From contig CAIOZU010000053.1 of assembly GCA_903862885.1 (NCBI GenBank), positions 124,001 to 188,000 on the forward strand: 64,000 nucleotides of DNA, read 5' to 3'. The number at the start of each line of letters is the position of its first letter. Position 1 is the stretch's first letter. Source of the DNA: an uncultured Pseudomonadota bacterium. GTDB lineage: Bacteria; Pseudomonadota; Gammaproteobacteria; Steroidobacterales; Steroidobacteraceae. The notes under the pieces are model-generated. The model did not search any database and had not been told where the DNA came from. It saw only the letters and a program-made list of their open reading frames with translations. This document shows, in pieces, positions 22,872 to 33,546 of this stretch. Both the position numbers and the translations under genes were made by a program.

Positions 22872-24046
22872 GACAAGTGACGGTCCGCGCTTTTAGCCTC
22901 AACCAGCGCAATGATGGCCTCTGCCGCCCGCTCACTGGCACCCAACCGGAGCCGCGCATGAATACGGGTGAACTCGGCCTGTAAATCCGATACACGCGCT
23001 GGCGAATCCAACCACAGCAGCACTTCTTGAGCGAGGCGCTGCGGAGTGACAGCCTCTTGCAGCAACTCACACACCACCGCCCGACCGGCCAATAAGTTCG
23101 GCTGTGAAAAAAATGGCGCTTTCATCAAGCGAAGCCAGCGGACGAGCCACGCCGTCGCTCGGCCTAATTTATAAGCCACCACCATCGGTCGTTTGCACAA
23201 CAACGTCTCTAGGGTCGCTGTACCAGAGGCCACCAACACGCAATCGCTCGCTGTTAATACCTCACTGGAACGCCCATCTAATAGCATGAGCTTCGAGGCG
23301 AGCGCGGGCCGTGTGCGAAGCGCCTCCTCAAACAGCTGACGCGCACGTGAATTGGCCAACGGCACGAGGAAACGCAGAGCAGGCCGCTTCAGCAATAATT
23401 GCTCCGCGGCCCCTAAAAAGTCAGCGGCCAGTCGGGACACTTCGGCGGCCCGACTGCCGGGCAACAGCGCCACCCACTCGCCCGTGGCTGGAATACCAAG
23501 CGCCTGCCGCGCACCCGCCCGATCCGCTGTCAAAGGCAACCGATCAGCGAGAGGATGACCAACAAACTCTGCTGCCAGCCCGTGCCCTTCATAAAATGGC
23601 TTTTCGAATGGCAGCACGCAAAGCACCAGCTTCAATGTCTTTGCCATTTGATGGACACGACCGGACCGCCACGCCCATACCTGCGGGCTGACATACTGAA
23701 TCGCGGGAAACGACGCTCCCACCAGCTTCGCGGCGAGACCCAGGTTAAATTCAGGGGCATCCACTCCGACAAAAGCGAGTGGCGCTGCCAATCGTGTGCG
23801 GCGCAACACCATCGCCCGCAAACGCAGCAAGCGCGGCAGATGCTTGATCACTTCAAAAAGGCCCATGACCGCCAGCTCGTCAGCTGCCGCCCACACCTCA
23901 CAACCCACCGCCACCATGGCAGGCCCAGCGACACCGGCAAATACCCACTGCGGTCGGCGTGCTCGCAAGGCTTTAATTAAACCGGCGGCGAGATGATCGC
24001 CCGACGTCTCACCGGCGACGATCACGATACAGGGTCGTTGAACCAA
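22868..24046 (-). CDS. lpxB: Lipid-A-disaccharide synthase
   Basis: Joins UDP-2,3-diacylglucosamine and lipid X to form the lipid A disaccharide at the inner membrane. The 392-residue product begins with IVAGETSGDHLAAGL and contains GVDAPEFNLGLA, QYVSPQVWAWRSGR and LLPGSRAAEVSRLA, all LpxB (GT19) signatures, then the C-terminal SDCVLVASGTATLE. It follows lpxA by 26 bp. The product of LpxA, processed by LpxD (both encoded here) and LpxC and LpxH (not in this window), feeds this enzyme. Confidence 0.97.
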   Translation of the reverse strand: MVQRPCIVIVAGETSGDHLAAGLIKALRARRPQWVFAGVAGPAMVAVGCEVWAAADELAVMGLFEVIKHLPRLLRLRAMVLRRTRLAAPLAFVGVDAPEFNLGLAAKLVGASFPAIQYVSPQVWAWRSGRVHQMAKTLKLVLCVLPFEKPFYEGHGLAAEFVGHPLADRLPLTADRAGARQALGIPATGEWVALLPGSRAAEVSRLAADFLGAAEQLLLKRPALRFLVPLANSRARQLFEEALRTRPALASKLMLLDGRSSEVLTASDCVLVASGTATLETLLCKRPMVVAYKLGRATAWLVRWLRLMKAPFFSQPNLLAGRAVVCELLQEAVTPQRLAQEVLLWLDSPARVSDLQAEFTRIHARLRLGASERAAEAIIALVEAKSADRHLS

Positions 24047-24072
24047 GGGTTCCTCCGAGTCAACGACGTTAA

Positions 24073-24849
24073 CTAACGCACCAAGCTGCGAGTAACGCGT
24101 GGCAAAAAGTCAACGAAGGCCTGGACGACCGGCTCCTCCGCTGCCAACCGGCGCAGCTCCTCAGCGGCCTCATTCAACTTGAGACCCGATCGGTACAATG
24201 TTTTATACGCGGATTTCACCGCACTCACCTGCGAGGGTGTGAACCCGCGCCGCTTCAGGCCTTCTAAATTAATGCCTTTGGGCTCCGCTGGCGCACCCGC
24301 CACCATCACAAAAGGCGGCACATCGCGCGTGGCGGTGGCGTTGTTTGCTAGAAACGAATGCTGACCGACCTTACAGAACTGATGGACGCCCGCATAACCA
24401 CCCAAAATAACCCAATCATCGAGTTCTACATGGCCGGCAAGACCTGCATAGTTAGCCATCACGCAGTGACTGCCCACGACACAATCGTGCGCCACATGGG
24501 TATAGGCCATAAACAAATTGTCGCTGCCAATGCGGGTCACTGAGTGCCCCGTGATCGTCCCGCGGCTGACGGTAGAGCACTCGCGAAACTGATTGCGATC
24601 ACCAATCTCAAGAGAGGTGCGCTCGCCTCGGTACTTCAAATCCTGTGGCGCGTCGCCAATGGAGGCAAATTGCCAGACGCGATTCTCGCGGCCCATACGC
24701 GTCGGACCCAAAATCACCGCATGCGGACCAATCACGCAGCCTTCACCGAGCTCAACCTCTGCCCCGATGATGGCATACGCACCCACACTGACCCCCGCCG
24801 CCAAGCGGGCGGTTGAATCAATCAGCGCCGTTGGATGAATCAGCGTCAT
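24073..24849 (-). CDS. lpxA: UDP-N-acetylglucosamine acyltransferase
   Basis: First enzyme of lipid A synthesis, adding a 3-hydroxyacyl chain from ACP to UDP-GlcNAc. From the ATG at 24849 the 258-residue product starts MTLIHPTALIDSTARLAAG, the normal N-terminus; the open frame to 24897 is rejected because it runs into fabZ. The left-handed hexapeptide-repeat helix occupies about residues 5-190, with the catalytic-His region FMAYTHVAHDCVVGSH. The lpxD-fabZ-lpxA-lpxB order is standard. Confidence 0.97.
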   Translation of the reverse strand: MTLIHPTALIDSTARLAAGVSVGAYAIIGAEVELGEGCVIGPHAVILGPTRMGRENRVWQFASIGDAPQDLKYRGERTSLEIGDRNQFRECSTVSRGTITGHSVTRIGSDNLFMAYTHVAHDCVVGSHCVMANYAGLAGHVELDDWVILGGYAGVHQFCKVGQHSFLANNATATRDVPPFVMVAGAPAEPKGINLEGLKRRGFTPSQVSAVKSAYKTLYRSGLKLNEAAEELRRLAAEEPVVQAFVDFLPRVTRSLVR

Positions 24850-24854
24850 ACCGA

Positions 24855-25331
24855 TCAGGCCTGATCCTTCGGCGCCACCATCATATTGGCCGCACACACT
24901 ACCTGACCGTCGACCAACGCCTCTGTATCAAACTTCCAAATACCACGCAGCGCTCGTGTGAGCGTCGCTTGCAAAATCAGCTGATCGCCCGCCTCCACTG
25001 GCTTTCGGAATCGGGCGGAATCAATGCCGACAAAATAAATTCGCGTGTCCTCAGTGGGCGTCACGCCCGCGGTCTCGAAGGCTAAAATCCCAGACACTTG
25101 CGCAAGCGCCTCTAAAATTAAAACACCGGGCATCACCGGGCGGCCTGGGAAATGCCCCTGAAAAAACGGCTCATTGACGGTCACGTTTTTCAACGCCTTA
25201 ATGGTTTTACCTGGGTAAATCTCCAGCACGCGGTCTACCAGTAGAAACGGGTACCGATGCGGTAGCAGCTTCATGATGGCATGGATATCCATGCCATACG
25301 GTACAGGGGGCGTCGTCTGATCGGTACTCAT
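24855..25331 (-). CDS. fabZ: 3-hydroxyacyl-ACP dehydratase FabZ
   Basis: Dehydrates 3-hydroxyacyl-ACP in fatty acid elongation and competes with LpxA and LpxD for the same substrate. The 158-residue product has [16 protein letters not shown] with the catalytic His, then [26 protein letters not shown] with the catalytic Glu. The C-terminus [14 protein letters not shown] is also typical. The start overlaps lpxD by 4 bp. Clustering with the lpx genes probably helps balance phospholipid and lipid A synthesis, as known in enteric bacteria. Confidence 0.97.
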   Translation of the reverse strand: MSTDQTTPPVPYGMDIHAIMKLLPHRYPFLLVDRVLEIYPGKTIKALKNVTVNEPFFQGHFPGRPVMPGVLILEALAQVSGILAFETAGVTPTEDTRIYFVGIDSARFRKPVEAGDQLILQATLTRALRGIWKFDTEALVDGQVVCAANMMVAPKDQA

Positions 25332-26365
25332 GTCTTTTCCATCCCAGTTAGCGTGTTAAGACGCTCGAGGTCGCGCACACGATCAAACAAGTCGTCCAAA
25401 TGCCGTAAGCGTGCGACGGTTCGTCGCCAATCACCTGCCTCACTCACCGGCACACCAGAGGCGTAAACACCCGCCTCAGTCAATGATCGGCTCACCATAG
25501 ACTGCCCAAGCACCACCACATGGTCGGCAATCTTGAGGTGACCGACGATTCCAACAGCACCCGCGATCAGGCAATGGCGACCGATGGTCGTTGACCCAGA
25601 TACGCCGACGCAGGCCGCCATCGCGGTGTGCGCACCGATCCGAACGTTGTGTCCAATCTGAATCTGATTATCTAACTTGACGTCGTCTTCAATCACCGTG
25701 TCATCCACTGCGCCGCGATCAATCGTCGTGTTCGCTCCAATCTCGACGTCATTACCGATAATTACCGACCCCAATTGCGGGACCTTAACCCATCCATCGG
25801 TGTCTTTAGCGATACCAAACCCATCGGCTCCAATGACCGCGCCTGAGTGGACCACGCAGCGCTCACCTAAAATCACCGAATGATAAATCGTGACCCGAGC
25901 CATGAGTTGGCTGTCAGCCCCGATGGATACGCCCGCACCGACCACGCACCCCGCACCGACCACCACCCGCTGGCCCAACTGCGCACCGGCTCCCACCACA
26001 GCCAACGGGCCGACGTGGGCACTGGGCGCAATGCGCGCGCTGGCATCGATCACCGCACTGGGATGCACACCGGCGCCGACCGACGGTGCGGGATGCAGGA
26101 AACTGGCAATCCGGGCATATGCGGCGTAAGGATTGTCGGTCAGCAAGGCCGCCGCTGACCAGTAACGGGTCGCGGCGGGCTCCAAAATGACCGCACTCGC
26201 AGCGGTCGTCTTAAGATCGGCGGTGTATTTGCTATTAGCTAAAAAACTAATCGCGCCTTGGCCGGCACGCTGCAACGTGGCGACCCGGTCTATCACCGTA
26301 TCCGGATCGCCCTGCACCGCCAAGCCAAAGCGGGCGGCCAGTTGACCGAGCGTCATGCTCGCCAC
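25328..26365 (-). CDS. lpxD: UDP-3-O-(3-hydroxyacyl)glucosamine N-acyltransferase
   Basis: Adds the second, N-linked acyl chain in lipid A synthesis. The 345-residue product starts with GTG ([15 protein letters not shown]), which aligns without gaps to the E. coli N-terminus and so beats the ATG three codons on. A uridine-binding N-domain (residues 1-95) precedes the hexapeptide-repeat helix, which contains [20 protein letters not shown] and the catalytic-His region [15 protein letters not shown]. The C-terminal helix is normal. It follows skp by 16 bp. Confidence 0.97.
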   Translation of the reverse strand: MASMTLGQLAARFGLAVQGDPDTVIDRVATLQRAGQGAISFLANSKYTADLKTTAASAVILEPAATRYWSAAALLTDNPYAAYARIASFLHPAPSVGAGVHPSAVIDASARIAPSAHVGPLAVVGAGAQLGQRVVVGAGCVVGAGVSIGADSQLMARVTIYHSVILGERCVVHSGAVIGADGFGIAKDTDGWVKVPQLGSVIIGNDVEIGANTTIDRGAVDDTVIEDDVKLDNQIQIGHNVRIGAHTAMAACVGVSGSTTIGRHCLIAGAVGIVGHLKIADHVVVLGQSMVSRSLTEAGVYASGVPVSEAGDWRRTVARLRHLDDLFDRVRDLERLNTLTGMEKT

Positions 26366-26381
26366 CAGCGCCCGTCCTGAC

Positions 26382-26927
26382 TTACTTTTTGGCAGGCGCT
26401 GCCGCGGCTGGCGCCGCAGCTTTCGCTTGCAAGCTAGTCAATACCTGCGGGGTGATATCGACCGCGTCAGCGCTATAAATCACGCCGCCCGCCAACACGA
26501 TGTCATAGCCCTGCGCCTTGCCGAACACACGAACTGCTTCATAGATGGACTTCTGCACTTTCTGCAGTTCCTCATTCTGACGCAGTTGCACGTCTTCTTG
26601 GAACTCCTTGGCACGACGCTCAAAGTTGACCTGCGAGTCGCGAATATCGCGCTGCGTCTTGGTGCGCTCTGATTCAGACATCGTCGCCTGGTCGCGCTCG
26701 AACTTTTGAGCGCGCGCCTCGAGGTCTTTTTTCTGCACCTCAAGCGTCTTACCGCGTGGGCCGAACTCCGCCTCTAGGGTGCCTTGCGCCGCACGCGCTT
26801 GAGGCGCTTCCGCCAACAAGCGCTGACTATCGACCACGGCGATCTTTTGGCCGTCGGCGAGCGCCGCTGCACACAGGGTGACACTCGCCACCACGCCCAC
26901 CATCCAACATTTGGTATTCATACGCAT
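26382..26927 (-). CDS. skp: Periplasmic chaperone Skp (OmpH family)
   Basis: A trimeric periplasmic chaperone that carries unfolded outer-membrane proteins to the BAM complex. The 181-residue product has a signal peptide (about residues 1-25, ending ALADG), the family opening KIAVVDSQRLLAEAPQAR, and a long charged helical hairpin (residues 50-130), then LAGGVIYSADAVDITPQVL. An Ala-rich tail ends it. An internal ATG at codon 3 is an alternative start. Its position between bamA and lpxD is the usual one. Confidence 0.95.
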   Translation of the reverse strand: MRMNTKCWMVGVVASVTLCAAALADGQKIAVVDSQRLLAEAPQARAAQGTLEAEFGPRGKTLEVQKKDLEARAQKFERDQATMSESERTKTQRDIRDSQVNFERRAKEFQEDVQLRQNEELQKVQKSIYEAVRVFGKAQGYDIVLAGGVIYSADAVDITPQVLTSLQAKAAAPAAAAPAKK

Positions 26928-26967
26928 GACATCAAACCTTCCTAACGCAAATGATTAAGGGAGAATC

Positions 26968-29403
26968 TTAAAACGCAGAACCGATCGAAAACTGGAAACC
27001 CTCGCGCTGGTCAGCGTAGATAATGCCAGTTCCCGGATGAGCATTCAGCGGAATCGCATAGCTGAACCTAAAAATTCCCATCGGCGCCAACCATTGCACC
27101 GCCAGCCCAGTTGATCGGCGCAACTCGCTGAAACTAAACTTATAAGTCACCGGCGTCTGGCGGTCAGCACCCACAAAGGTCTGGCCGGACGTGCTGAACA
27201 CATTACCGATGTCATAGAAAGTACTGACCCGCACGTTCGCCTTCCACTTCTCAGGGGTTGGGAAGATGAGTTCTAAGTTAGACACCGTCAATAAGTTACC
27301 ACCCGCTGGGTTGCCGTAGTTATCACGGGGGCCTAAGTAACTTTCCTTATAACCGCGCACCGTATCAGGGCCGCCACCATAGAACATCTTATACGGGGGT
27401 AACGCACTGGTGTGACCCAACTTGTTACCAAACTCCGCCTCGACCTTAAAGGCCAGAGTAAAAGATTTAGGTAATGCTTGCAGTTTCAGAAAGTTAAACG
27501 CTGTAGAAAAATACTGCACGTTACCGATAGGCAGCGTGGTCTGCGCCGTCAATGAGGCACGCATGCCGCGATCTGCGAACAACGCGCGATTGCGACTGTC
27601 GTAACTCCACCCAGCAACCGCCTCTAAGGTCTCGAATCGAGTCCCGTAGAAGTCATAGGTAGTGACCGTACCGCCGCCATCTGCCGAGGTACCGGTCTGC
27701 AAAAAGGGATGCCCGTTGGCACGCACCCAGTTAATCGACTGCTGGGAACTGCTGGAACTACTGGCAAGCAAGGTGTCATGCGATGCGGCCAATCCCCACT
27801 GTAGCCCCTGGAACTCGGATATCGGATACCCATAGTTAAGACCCAATGTCAGCATTTTTGTAGAGAACTGCGAAGCGTTCGACACAAACTGAGTGGAAGT
27901 TCGATAGCTGACCGAGGTGGAACGTGAGATGCCATCAACGGTCGTGTAGGGATCACTATTGGAAATCGTGTACACCCGTGAGTACAAGCTCAAACTCGTA
28001 TCCACCGCCACGCGCTGACCTGAACCTAAAAAGTTCGACTGCACAAAATTGGCGTTCAACACAAACTTCTGAATACCAGAATAGCCGATGCCACCGCCGA
28101 ACTGACCGGGCAAACCTTCCTTGATTTCAAAGTCAACGTCTACCAAGTCTGGCGTACCCGCGACCGGCTTATTAGATGTTTCTACTTTCTCAATGAACGG
28201 CAAGCGCTGAAGACGCTGCTTAGAGCGATCGACCGCCTGGTTTGATAGCCAAGCGCCTTCCAACTGCCGCATTTCGCGACGCAGGGCCTCGTCATTGATG
28301 CTGGTGGTGTTATTGAAATTGATATGCCGCACGTAGACCCGGTTAGCCGCATCAATGAAGAAGGTTAAAGAGACGGTTTTCTTGTCCGCATCCAACGTAG
28401 GTACCGGATCGATTTTGGCAAAAGCATAGCCTTCAGATCCTAAGCGATAACTCATTAATTCCTGAGTACTGGTCACTAACTTCCGTGAGTACGTCTGCCC
28501 TGGCGCGACCAGTAATAACTTCCTGAGCTCCGCCTCAGGCACCACCATCGTGCCCGCAAGCTTCACCTCCGACACCTTGTATACCTCACCCTCTGTGACG
28601 TTAACCGTGATGTAAATATCTTCTTTCTCAGGGGTGATCGCTACTTGGGTCGAGTCGATCTGAAAATTAGCGTAGCCACGGTCCATGTACCACGACTTTA
28701 ATTTCTCCAGATCGCCCTCCAGCGATTCGCGCGAATAGCGATCATCTTGCTTGTACCAAGACAACCAGTTGGGCGTGTGCAGCTCCAAGGTATCCAGAAT
28801 CTCTTTCGGCGGATATTGCGTGTCACCAACAAAGTTAATCTGTCGAATGACGGCACGTTTGCCTTCCTTGATATCGACGGAGATTTTTACTTTATTGCCC
28901 GCAACGTCCTCTACCTTTTCATCTACCCGCACGGCATATTTTCCGCGCGAGAAGTATTGATCCGTGAGGTATTGCTTCACATCCTCAAGAACACTGCGAT
29001 CGAAGGTTTTTCCTGCCGCCAAGCCCACATTCTTCAGACTCTTCTGCAAGTCTTCCGTTTTAATGTCTTTATTGCCCTTCAGCTCAAAACTCTCAATCGA
29101 CGGCCGCTCACGCACCGATATCACAAGGATGGTTCCATCTGCGCGCATCTCGACATCGCGGAAAAAGCCTGTGCCATATAGCGCACGCAACGACTCCTCC
29201 ACTTTCTGACGCGTCATCTGGTCGCCCAGACTCACGGGCAGATAGTTATAGACGGTACCTTCCGCAATACGCTGCAACCCCTCAATCTTGATGTCGCTGA
29301 CGACAAAGCCTGGAAGATCGGACGATGTGCGATCTTGTGCCCACACCGTGCTGCATAAAAGCGCACAGGCAATGGTTGCAATGCGAATAAACCTGAGTGG
29401 CAT
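26968..29403 (-). CDS. bamA: Outer membrane protein assembly factor BamA
   Basis: The central pore of the BAM complex that inserts beta-barrel proteins into the outer membrane. From the ATG at 29403 (MPLRFIRIATIACALLCSTVWAQ, a signal peptide) the product is 811 residues, matching E. coli BamA. Five POTRA domains (about residues 30-430) begin FVVSDIKIEGLQRIAEGTVYNY; a C-terminal 16-strand barrel follows, with the VRGYKESYLGPRD loop motif and a final Phe (FSIGSAF) as the assembly signal. ATGs at 29415 and 29472 are less likely: the first has no spacing from the AGGA sequence, the second overlaps rseP. Confidence 0.97.
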   Translation of the reverse strand: MPLRFIRIATIACALLCSTVWAQDRTSSDLPGFVVSDIKIEGLQRIAEGTVYNYLPVSLGDQMTRQKVEESLRALYGTGFFRDVEMRADGTILVISVRERPSIESFELKGNKDIKTEDLQKSLKNVGLAAGKTFDRSVLEDVKQYLTDQYFSRGKYAVRVDEKVEDVAGNKVKISVDIKEGKRAVIRQINFVGDTQYPPKEILDTLELHTPNWLSWYKQDDRYSRESLEGDLEKLKSWYMDRGYANFQIDSTQVAITPEKEDIYITVNVTEGEVYKVSEVKLAGTMVVPEAELRKLLLVAPGQTYSRKLVTSTQELMSYRLGSEGYAFAKIDPVPTLDADKKTVSLTFFIDAANRVYVRHINFNNTTSINDEALRREMRQLEGAWLSNQAVDRSKQRLQRLPFIEKVETSNKPVAGTPDLVDVDFEIKEGLPGQFGGGIGYSGIQKFVLNANFVQSNFLGSGQRVAVDTSLSLYSRVYTISNSDPYTTVDGISRSTSVSYRTSTQFVSNASQFSTKMLTLGLNYGYPISEFQGLQWGLAASHDTLLASSSSSSQQSINWVRANGHPFLQTGTSADGGGTVTTYDFYGTRFETLEAVAGWSYDSRNRALFADRGMRASLTAQTTLPIGNVQYFSTAFNFLKLQALPKSFTLAFKVEAEFGNKLGHTSALPPYKMFYGGGPDTVRGYKESYLGPRDNYGNPAGGNLLTVSNLELIFPTPEKWKANVRVSTFYDIGNVFSTSGQTFVGADRQTPVTYKFSFSELRRSTGLAVQWLAPMGIFRFSYAIPLNAHPGTGIIYADQREGFQFSIGSAF

Positions 29404-29434
29404 GCGGGTATACATTCCTAAAAAAATTTCGCGG

Positions 29435-30811
29435 CTACCCGAAGTGCCGCGCGATATCGTTATAAAAAGCAAGAGCCATCAAAAGTGCCAATACCAAATA
29501 ACCGACCTGCTGGCCTATCAGCTGCACACCGGCTGGCAGAGGCCGCCCGCGCACTGCCTCGGCTAACTGGTACACCACCTGCCCCCCATCCAGAATCGGA
29601 ATCGGCAAAAGGTTAAGTATGCCAATACTGAGGCTGATAACGGCGAGAAATCCAATAAAAGTGACGGCGCCGGCCAACGCACTCGCACCTGCATACGCGG
29701 CAATGCCGATCGGCCCAGAGACGTTCTTCAGTGACACCTCGCCCGCGACCATGTGGCCGAGGAACTTTAAGGTCAGCACCGATTTCGACCATAACTCCGT
29801 TAGGGCAGGCCTCACCGCCCCCCATGGCCCGTAGCGCTCAACCAATTGAACCGATGCAGGATAAGCCACTCCGCCTCCGGGGCCAATGCCAATCCGCCCG
29901 ACCCAGGGATTGCCCGCGAGGTTCGGGTCCCGCTCCGCACGAATCGCCACCCGAAGTTCGATCCACTCACTGGCCCGGTGCACTGACAGCAACACCGTCT
30001 TATTTGGTTGAGCACTGATTTTATTACGAAAATCCACGAATTCCGTCACGGGAACCCCGTCAATGGCCGCAATCAGGTCGCCTGCGCGTAATCCTGCCGC
30101 CTGGGCTGCGCCACCCGGCACCACTTGGCCCACCACCACGGGAATATGCGGGCGCGTGAAATCAAAGCCGATCCCGGCTGCAAAAGCGCCAGGTTCCGTG
30201 AGCGCCCGCCGCTGCGCCAAGGGAACGTCAAGGCTTAACTGGCGCTCATTACCCGCCCGACCCACCCGAAGCGCCGCATGCCCATCCGCCAGCACCGCCG
30301 ACAGCAAGGCCAGGGTCGCACCCTCGCGGGTAGCGATCGCCTCATCGCCGACGGATAGAATGTCATCGCCGGCGAGCAAGCCCGAGGAGGCCGCGACCGA
30401 TCCGGGTGTCACCTCACCGACCACCGCCTTGAGTCCAGGGACTCCGTGCATAAACAGCACCCAAAAGGCCAAGAAAGCAAACAAGAAATTAGCCCCGGGG
30501 CCTGCGAGCAACACCAAAATGCGCGCCCAAATGGGTCGCTGGGTAAAGGCGCCCGGTAAATCCTTTTCAGCGACCGGCCCTTCTCGCTCATCGACCAGCT
30601 TCACATACCCACCGAGCGGCCAAGCCCCAAGCGCGTACTCCACCCCGTCACGTCCGACACGCCGCCATAGCGGCTTACCAAAACCAATGGAAAATCGAAG
30701 CACCGTGAAGCCTAAGCGCCGCGCGACCCAAAAGTGACCGAACTCATGCACGGTCACTAAAATGCCGATCGCGATGATAAAAGCGACAACTTGAACTAGC
30801 ACAAACATCAC
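29435..30811 (-). CDS. rseP: RIP zinc metalloprotease RseP
   Basis: The inner-membrane site-2 protease that cleaves the anti-sigma factor RseA to release sigma E. The 458-residue product has the zinc-binding HEFGH in the first membrane helix (residues 24-28), GFGKPLWRR, two tandem PDZ domains (about residues 125-310; [27 protein letters not shown]) and the third-helix motif [11 protein letters not shown] with the metal-binding Asp. It overlaps dxr by 4 bp, and bamA is its close downstream neighbour, both envelope-stress linked. Confidence 0.97.
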   Translation of the reverse strand: MMFVLVQVVAFIIAIGILVTVHEFGHFWVARRLGFTVLRFSIGFGKPLWRRVGRDGVEYALGAWPLGGYVKLVDEREGPVAEKDLPGAFTQRPIWARILVLLAGPGANFLFAFLAFWVLFMHGVPGLKAVVGEVTPGSVAASSGLLAGDDILSVGDEAIATREGATLALLSAVLADGHAALRVGRAGNERQLSLDVPLAQRRALTEPGAFAAGIGFDFTRPHIPVVVGQVVPGGAAQAAGLRAGDLIAAIDGVPVTEFVDFRNKISAQPNKTVLLSVHRASEWIELRVAIRAERDPNLAGNPWVGRIGIGPGGGVAYPASVQLVERYGPWGAVRPALTELWSKSVLTLKFLGHMVAGEVSLKNVSGPIGIAAYAGASALAGAVTFIGFLAVISLSIGILNLLPIPILDGGQVVYQLAEAVRGRPLPAGVQLIGQQVGYLVLALLMALAFYNDIARHFG

Positions 30812-31995
30812 GGCGACACACTCCCTCGTACCAACACGCGATCATGCGCGACCTGACGCGCGAACGCATCCGCACCTAATACATCCTCTAAACCGAGCAA
30901 CGGCTGCATCCCAACGCGCTCAAGCACGTCCTCAATGACCGATGCGATCGACGTAAAGTTCAGACGGCCGGCTAAAAAGGCAGCCACCGCCACCTCGTTC
31001 GCCGCATTTAACACCGCAGGCGTTGTTCCACCACTGTGTGCGGCCGCCTCTGCCAACCCTAGGCACGGAAATTTCACTCGATCAGGTGCCTCAAAATGCA
31101 AGGTCCCCAAGCTCAATAAATCTAATGACTCGACCCCAGAGTGGATGCGCTCGGGAAAACCCAACGCATGGGCGATGGGCGTGCGCATATCTGGATGTCC
31201 CCATTGCGCGAGCGTAGACCCATCAATATATTGAACGAACGAGTGCACAGTGCTCTCGGGGTGAACGACCACCTCAATTGCTTTCACCGGCAAACCAAAG
31301 AGTAAGCTGGCCTCGATCAGCTCTAAGCCTTTATTCATTAAGGTGGCTGAGTCCACTGATATCTTTTGACCCATCACCCAACGAGGATGCGCACACGCTT
31401 GCTGTGGGGTGACCGACGACAAGCGTTCCGAGGGCCACCGCAAAAACGGACCCCCTGATGCAGTCAACCAAATGCGCTGCACGCCGCGTGTCGAACGCCC
31501 GGTAGGACCGACCGGTAGGCACTGGAAAATCGCATTGTGTTCACTGTCAATGGGAAGTAATTCAGCGCCACTGCTCGCTACCGCATCCAACAATAAGTGT
31601 CCTGCCATAACCAACGCTTCTTTGTTGGCCAACAGCACCCGACGACCGGCTCTTGCAGCGGCCAATGTGGGCAGCAATCCAGCGGCGCCCACAATGGCTG
31701 CCATCACGATGTCAGCAGACGGCAAGATGGCTGCCGTCTCTAAGCCCGCCTCGCCGACAAGCACCTCGGTGGGACACTTTGCCTCACGCAGTCCAGCAGC
31801 CAGCGACTGCGCCGCCGCCACATCGCTGATCACTGCCAACGCCGGCTTAAATTCAATGCACTGTGCTAGCAGCAACTCCCACCGACTGCGCGCCGTCAGT
31901 GCGACCACTCGAAATCGGTCCAGGTGACGCGCTACGACATCGAGCGTACTCACGCCGATGCTGCCGGTTGAACCCAAAATGGTGATGCCTTTCAT
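30808..31995 (-). CDS. dxr: 1-deoxy-D-xylulose-5-phosphate reductoisomerase
   Basis: Forms methylerythritol phosphate, the committed MEP-pathway step, with NADPH. The 395-residue product has the NADPH-binding [29 protein letters not shown], the metal/substrate motif [16 protein letters not shown], and [16 protein letters not shown]. The cdsA-dxr-rseP-bamA order is standard. Its product is the substrate of IspD, encoded about 19 kb away in this window. Confidence 0.97.
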   Translation of the reverse strand: MKGITILGSTGSIGVSTLDVVARHLDRFRVVALTARSRWELLLAQCIEFKPALAVISDVAAAQSLAAGLREAKCPTEVLVGEAGLETAAILPSADIVMAAIVGAAGLLPTLAAARAGRRVLLANKEALVMAGHLLLDAVASSGAELLPIDSEHNAIFQCLPVGPTGRSTRGVQRIWLTASGGPFLRWPSERLSSVTPQQACAHPRWVMGQKISVDSATLMNKGLELIEASLLFGLPVKAIEVVVHPESTVHSFVQYIDGSTLAQWGHPDMRTPIAHALGFPERIHSGVESLDLLSLGTLHFEAPDRVKFPCLGLAEAAAHSGGTTPAVLNAANEVAVAAFLAGRLNFTSIASVIEDVLERVGMQPLLGLEDVLGADAFARQVAHDRVLVRGSVSP

Positions 31996-32002
31996 ATTGG
32001 GT

Positions 32003-32806
32003 TTAAGTCACTCGCCCACACAGCATCATACCTAACACAAAAAAAGGCACGGCCGCGGTGATGCTATCTAATCGATCCAACACACCGCCATGGCCTGGCA
32101 GGCACACACCACTGTCTTTAACACCTGCAAAGCGCTTGACACGACTCTCCAGCAAATCGCCGATGACCGACACCCAGACGACGGCTACTCCAACGGGTAA
32201 ATAGCAGCTGGGTGCAATGTGCAGCCACTGACCACCGAGTGCCGCGACCCATAGACCCGACACGGTACCACCCGCCACACCTTCCCACGTTTTTCCTGGG
32301 CTGATGGAAGGCGCCAATCGATGCCGGCCAAGAAAACGCCCCGCAAAGTAAGCACCGATGTCAGCCGCCGCCACTAAGCAAAAAAACCAGGTCAGCAAAG
32401 CCACCGCGGGCTCGGATCGCGACACTAACGCCACAAACCCAAGCCAAGCAGGCACGAGCACGGCTGCACCCAACCAGCGCACCGCCGTCACGCCTAAGCG
32501 ATCTGCGTAAAGCAGCAGCCAAAGAGCCGCCGCCAGCCAGCTGAGCGCGGCAAGAATTAATAGAACAAGCAATCCGCCGGACTGGGTGCTCAACACATAA
32601 CAGACAGCGGCGCCCACGGACAACGCGAGCACATACGCGACGCGCGACCAGCGACTTGCAAACTGCGCAAGTCGCGCCCACTCCCACGCACCCATCAGAC
32701 TCACCAGCGTAAAAGCACCTATCAGCTGCAAGGAGGAGGCATAGCACAGTAAGCCGACCAATACTGCCACCATCAGGGCCGCGGTCATCACCCGCGTCTT
32801 CAGCAT
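32003..32806 (-). CDS. cdsA: Phosphatidate cytidylyltransferase
   Basis: Makes CDP-diacylglycerol from phosphatidate and CTP, the common precursor of bacterial phospholipids. The 267-residue, strongly hydrophobic product has about eight membrane segments and the CdsA signature near the C-terminus: [21 protein letters not shown], then [13 protein letters not shown]. It overlaps uppS by 7 bp. CTP comes from PyrG, also encoded here. Confidence 0.96.
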   Translation of the reverse strand: MLKTRVMTAALMVAVLVGLLCYASSLQLIGAFTLVSLMGAWEWARLAQFASRWSRVAYVLALSVGAAVCYVLSTQSGGLLVLLILAALSWLAAALWLLLYADRLGVTAVRWLGAAVLVPAWLGFVALVSRSEPAVALLTWFFCLVAAADIGAYFAGRFLGRHRLAPSISPGKTWEGVAGGTVSGLWVAALGGQWLHIAPSCYLPVGVAVVWVSVIGDLLESRVKRFAGVKDSGVCLPGHGGVLDRLDSITAAVPFFVLGMMLCGRVT

Positions 32807-33546
32807 GCTGTGTCGCTCACTTGCGCTGAGGTTTGTCCGTAGCGTCGTTGCCGCTCAGCAAACGCAGTGATGGCTGAAGCAAAATCGTCTGGTGAAAAAT
32901 CAGGCCACAACTGCTCAGTAAACCACAACTCGGTATAGGCCAAATTCCACAATAGAAAGTTACTGACCCGATGATCGCCGCCAGTGCGAATCAACAGATC
33001 GGGATCCGGTAGGCCACGCAACGCCAATTGTTCACTGAAGTACACCTCGTCAATCTGTTCTGGCTGAATCGTACCCGCTCGTACGGCAACGGCTAGACGC
33101 TGCGCTGCCTCGACGATGTCGCGCCTGCCACCATATGCCATGGCGATCACTAAAGTCAGGCCGCTGTTCGCTCGGGTACGCTCCTCAGCGGCACTCATGC
33201 GCGCCACCAACCCCGGCGCCAGATGCGAACGTGCCCCTACAAAACGGATACACACGCCCTTCGACGCCAACTCATCAATCTCAGCGTCAAGTGCCTCTAA
33301 GAACAACGACATTAACAGCCCGACCTCCGACTGCGGCCGGCGCCAATTCTCTGTAGAGAACGCAAAGATTGTCAGAACCTTGACACCCACCGCCGTGCAC
33401 CGCTCGATGCTCATACGCACTGACTTTAAGCCAGCACGATGACCCGCCGCACGCGGCAAACCACGCCGCTGCGCCCAACGACCATTTCCATCCATGATGA
33501 TTGCGACGTGCTGCGGAATGCGCACGAGTGCAAAAGATCTCCTCAC
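32800..33546 (-). CDS. uppS: Undecaprenyl diphosphate synthase
   Basis: Adds isopentenyl units to farnesyl diphosphate to make the C55 carrier lipid for peptidoglycan and O-antigen. The 248-residue product has the catalytic-Asp motif IMDGNGRWAQRRGLPRAAGH, LTIFAFSTENWRRP, and a C-terminal DLLIRTGGDHRVSNFLLWNLAYTEL, all cis-prenyltransferase signatures. It overlaps frr by 4 bp and cdsA by 7 bp. It uses isoprenoid precursors from the MEP enzymes in this window. Confidence 0.97.
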   Translation of the reverse strand: MRRSFALVRIPQHVAIIMDGNGRWAQRRGLPRAAGHRAGLKSVRMSIERCTAVGVKVLTIFAFSTENWRRPQSEVGLLMSLFLEALDAEIDELASKGVCIRFVGARSHLAPGLVARMSAAEERTRANSGLTLVIAMAYGGRRDIVEAAQRLAVAVRAGTIQPEQIDEVYFSEQLALRGLPDPDLLIRTGGDHRVSNFLLWNLAYTELWFTEQLWPDFSPDDFASAITAFAERQRRYGQTSAQVSDTAC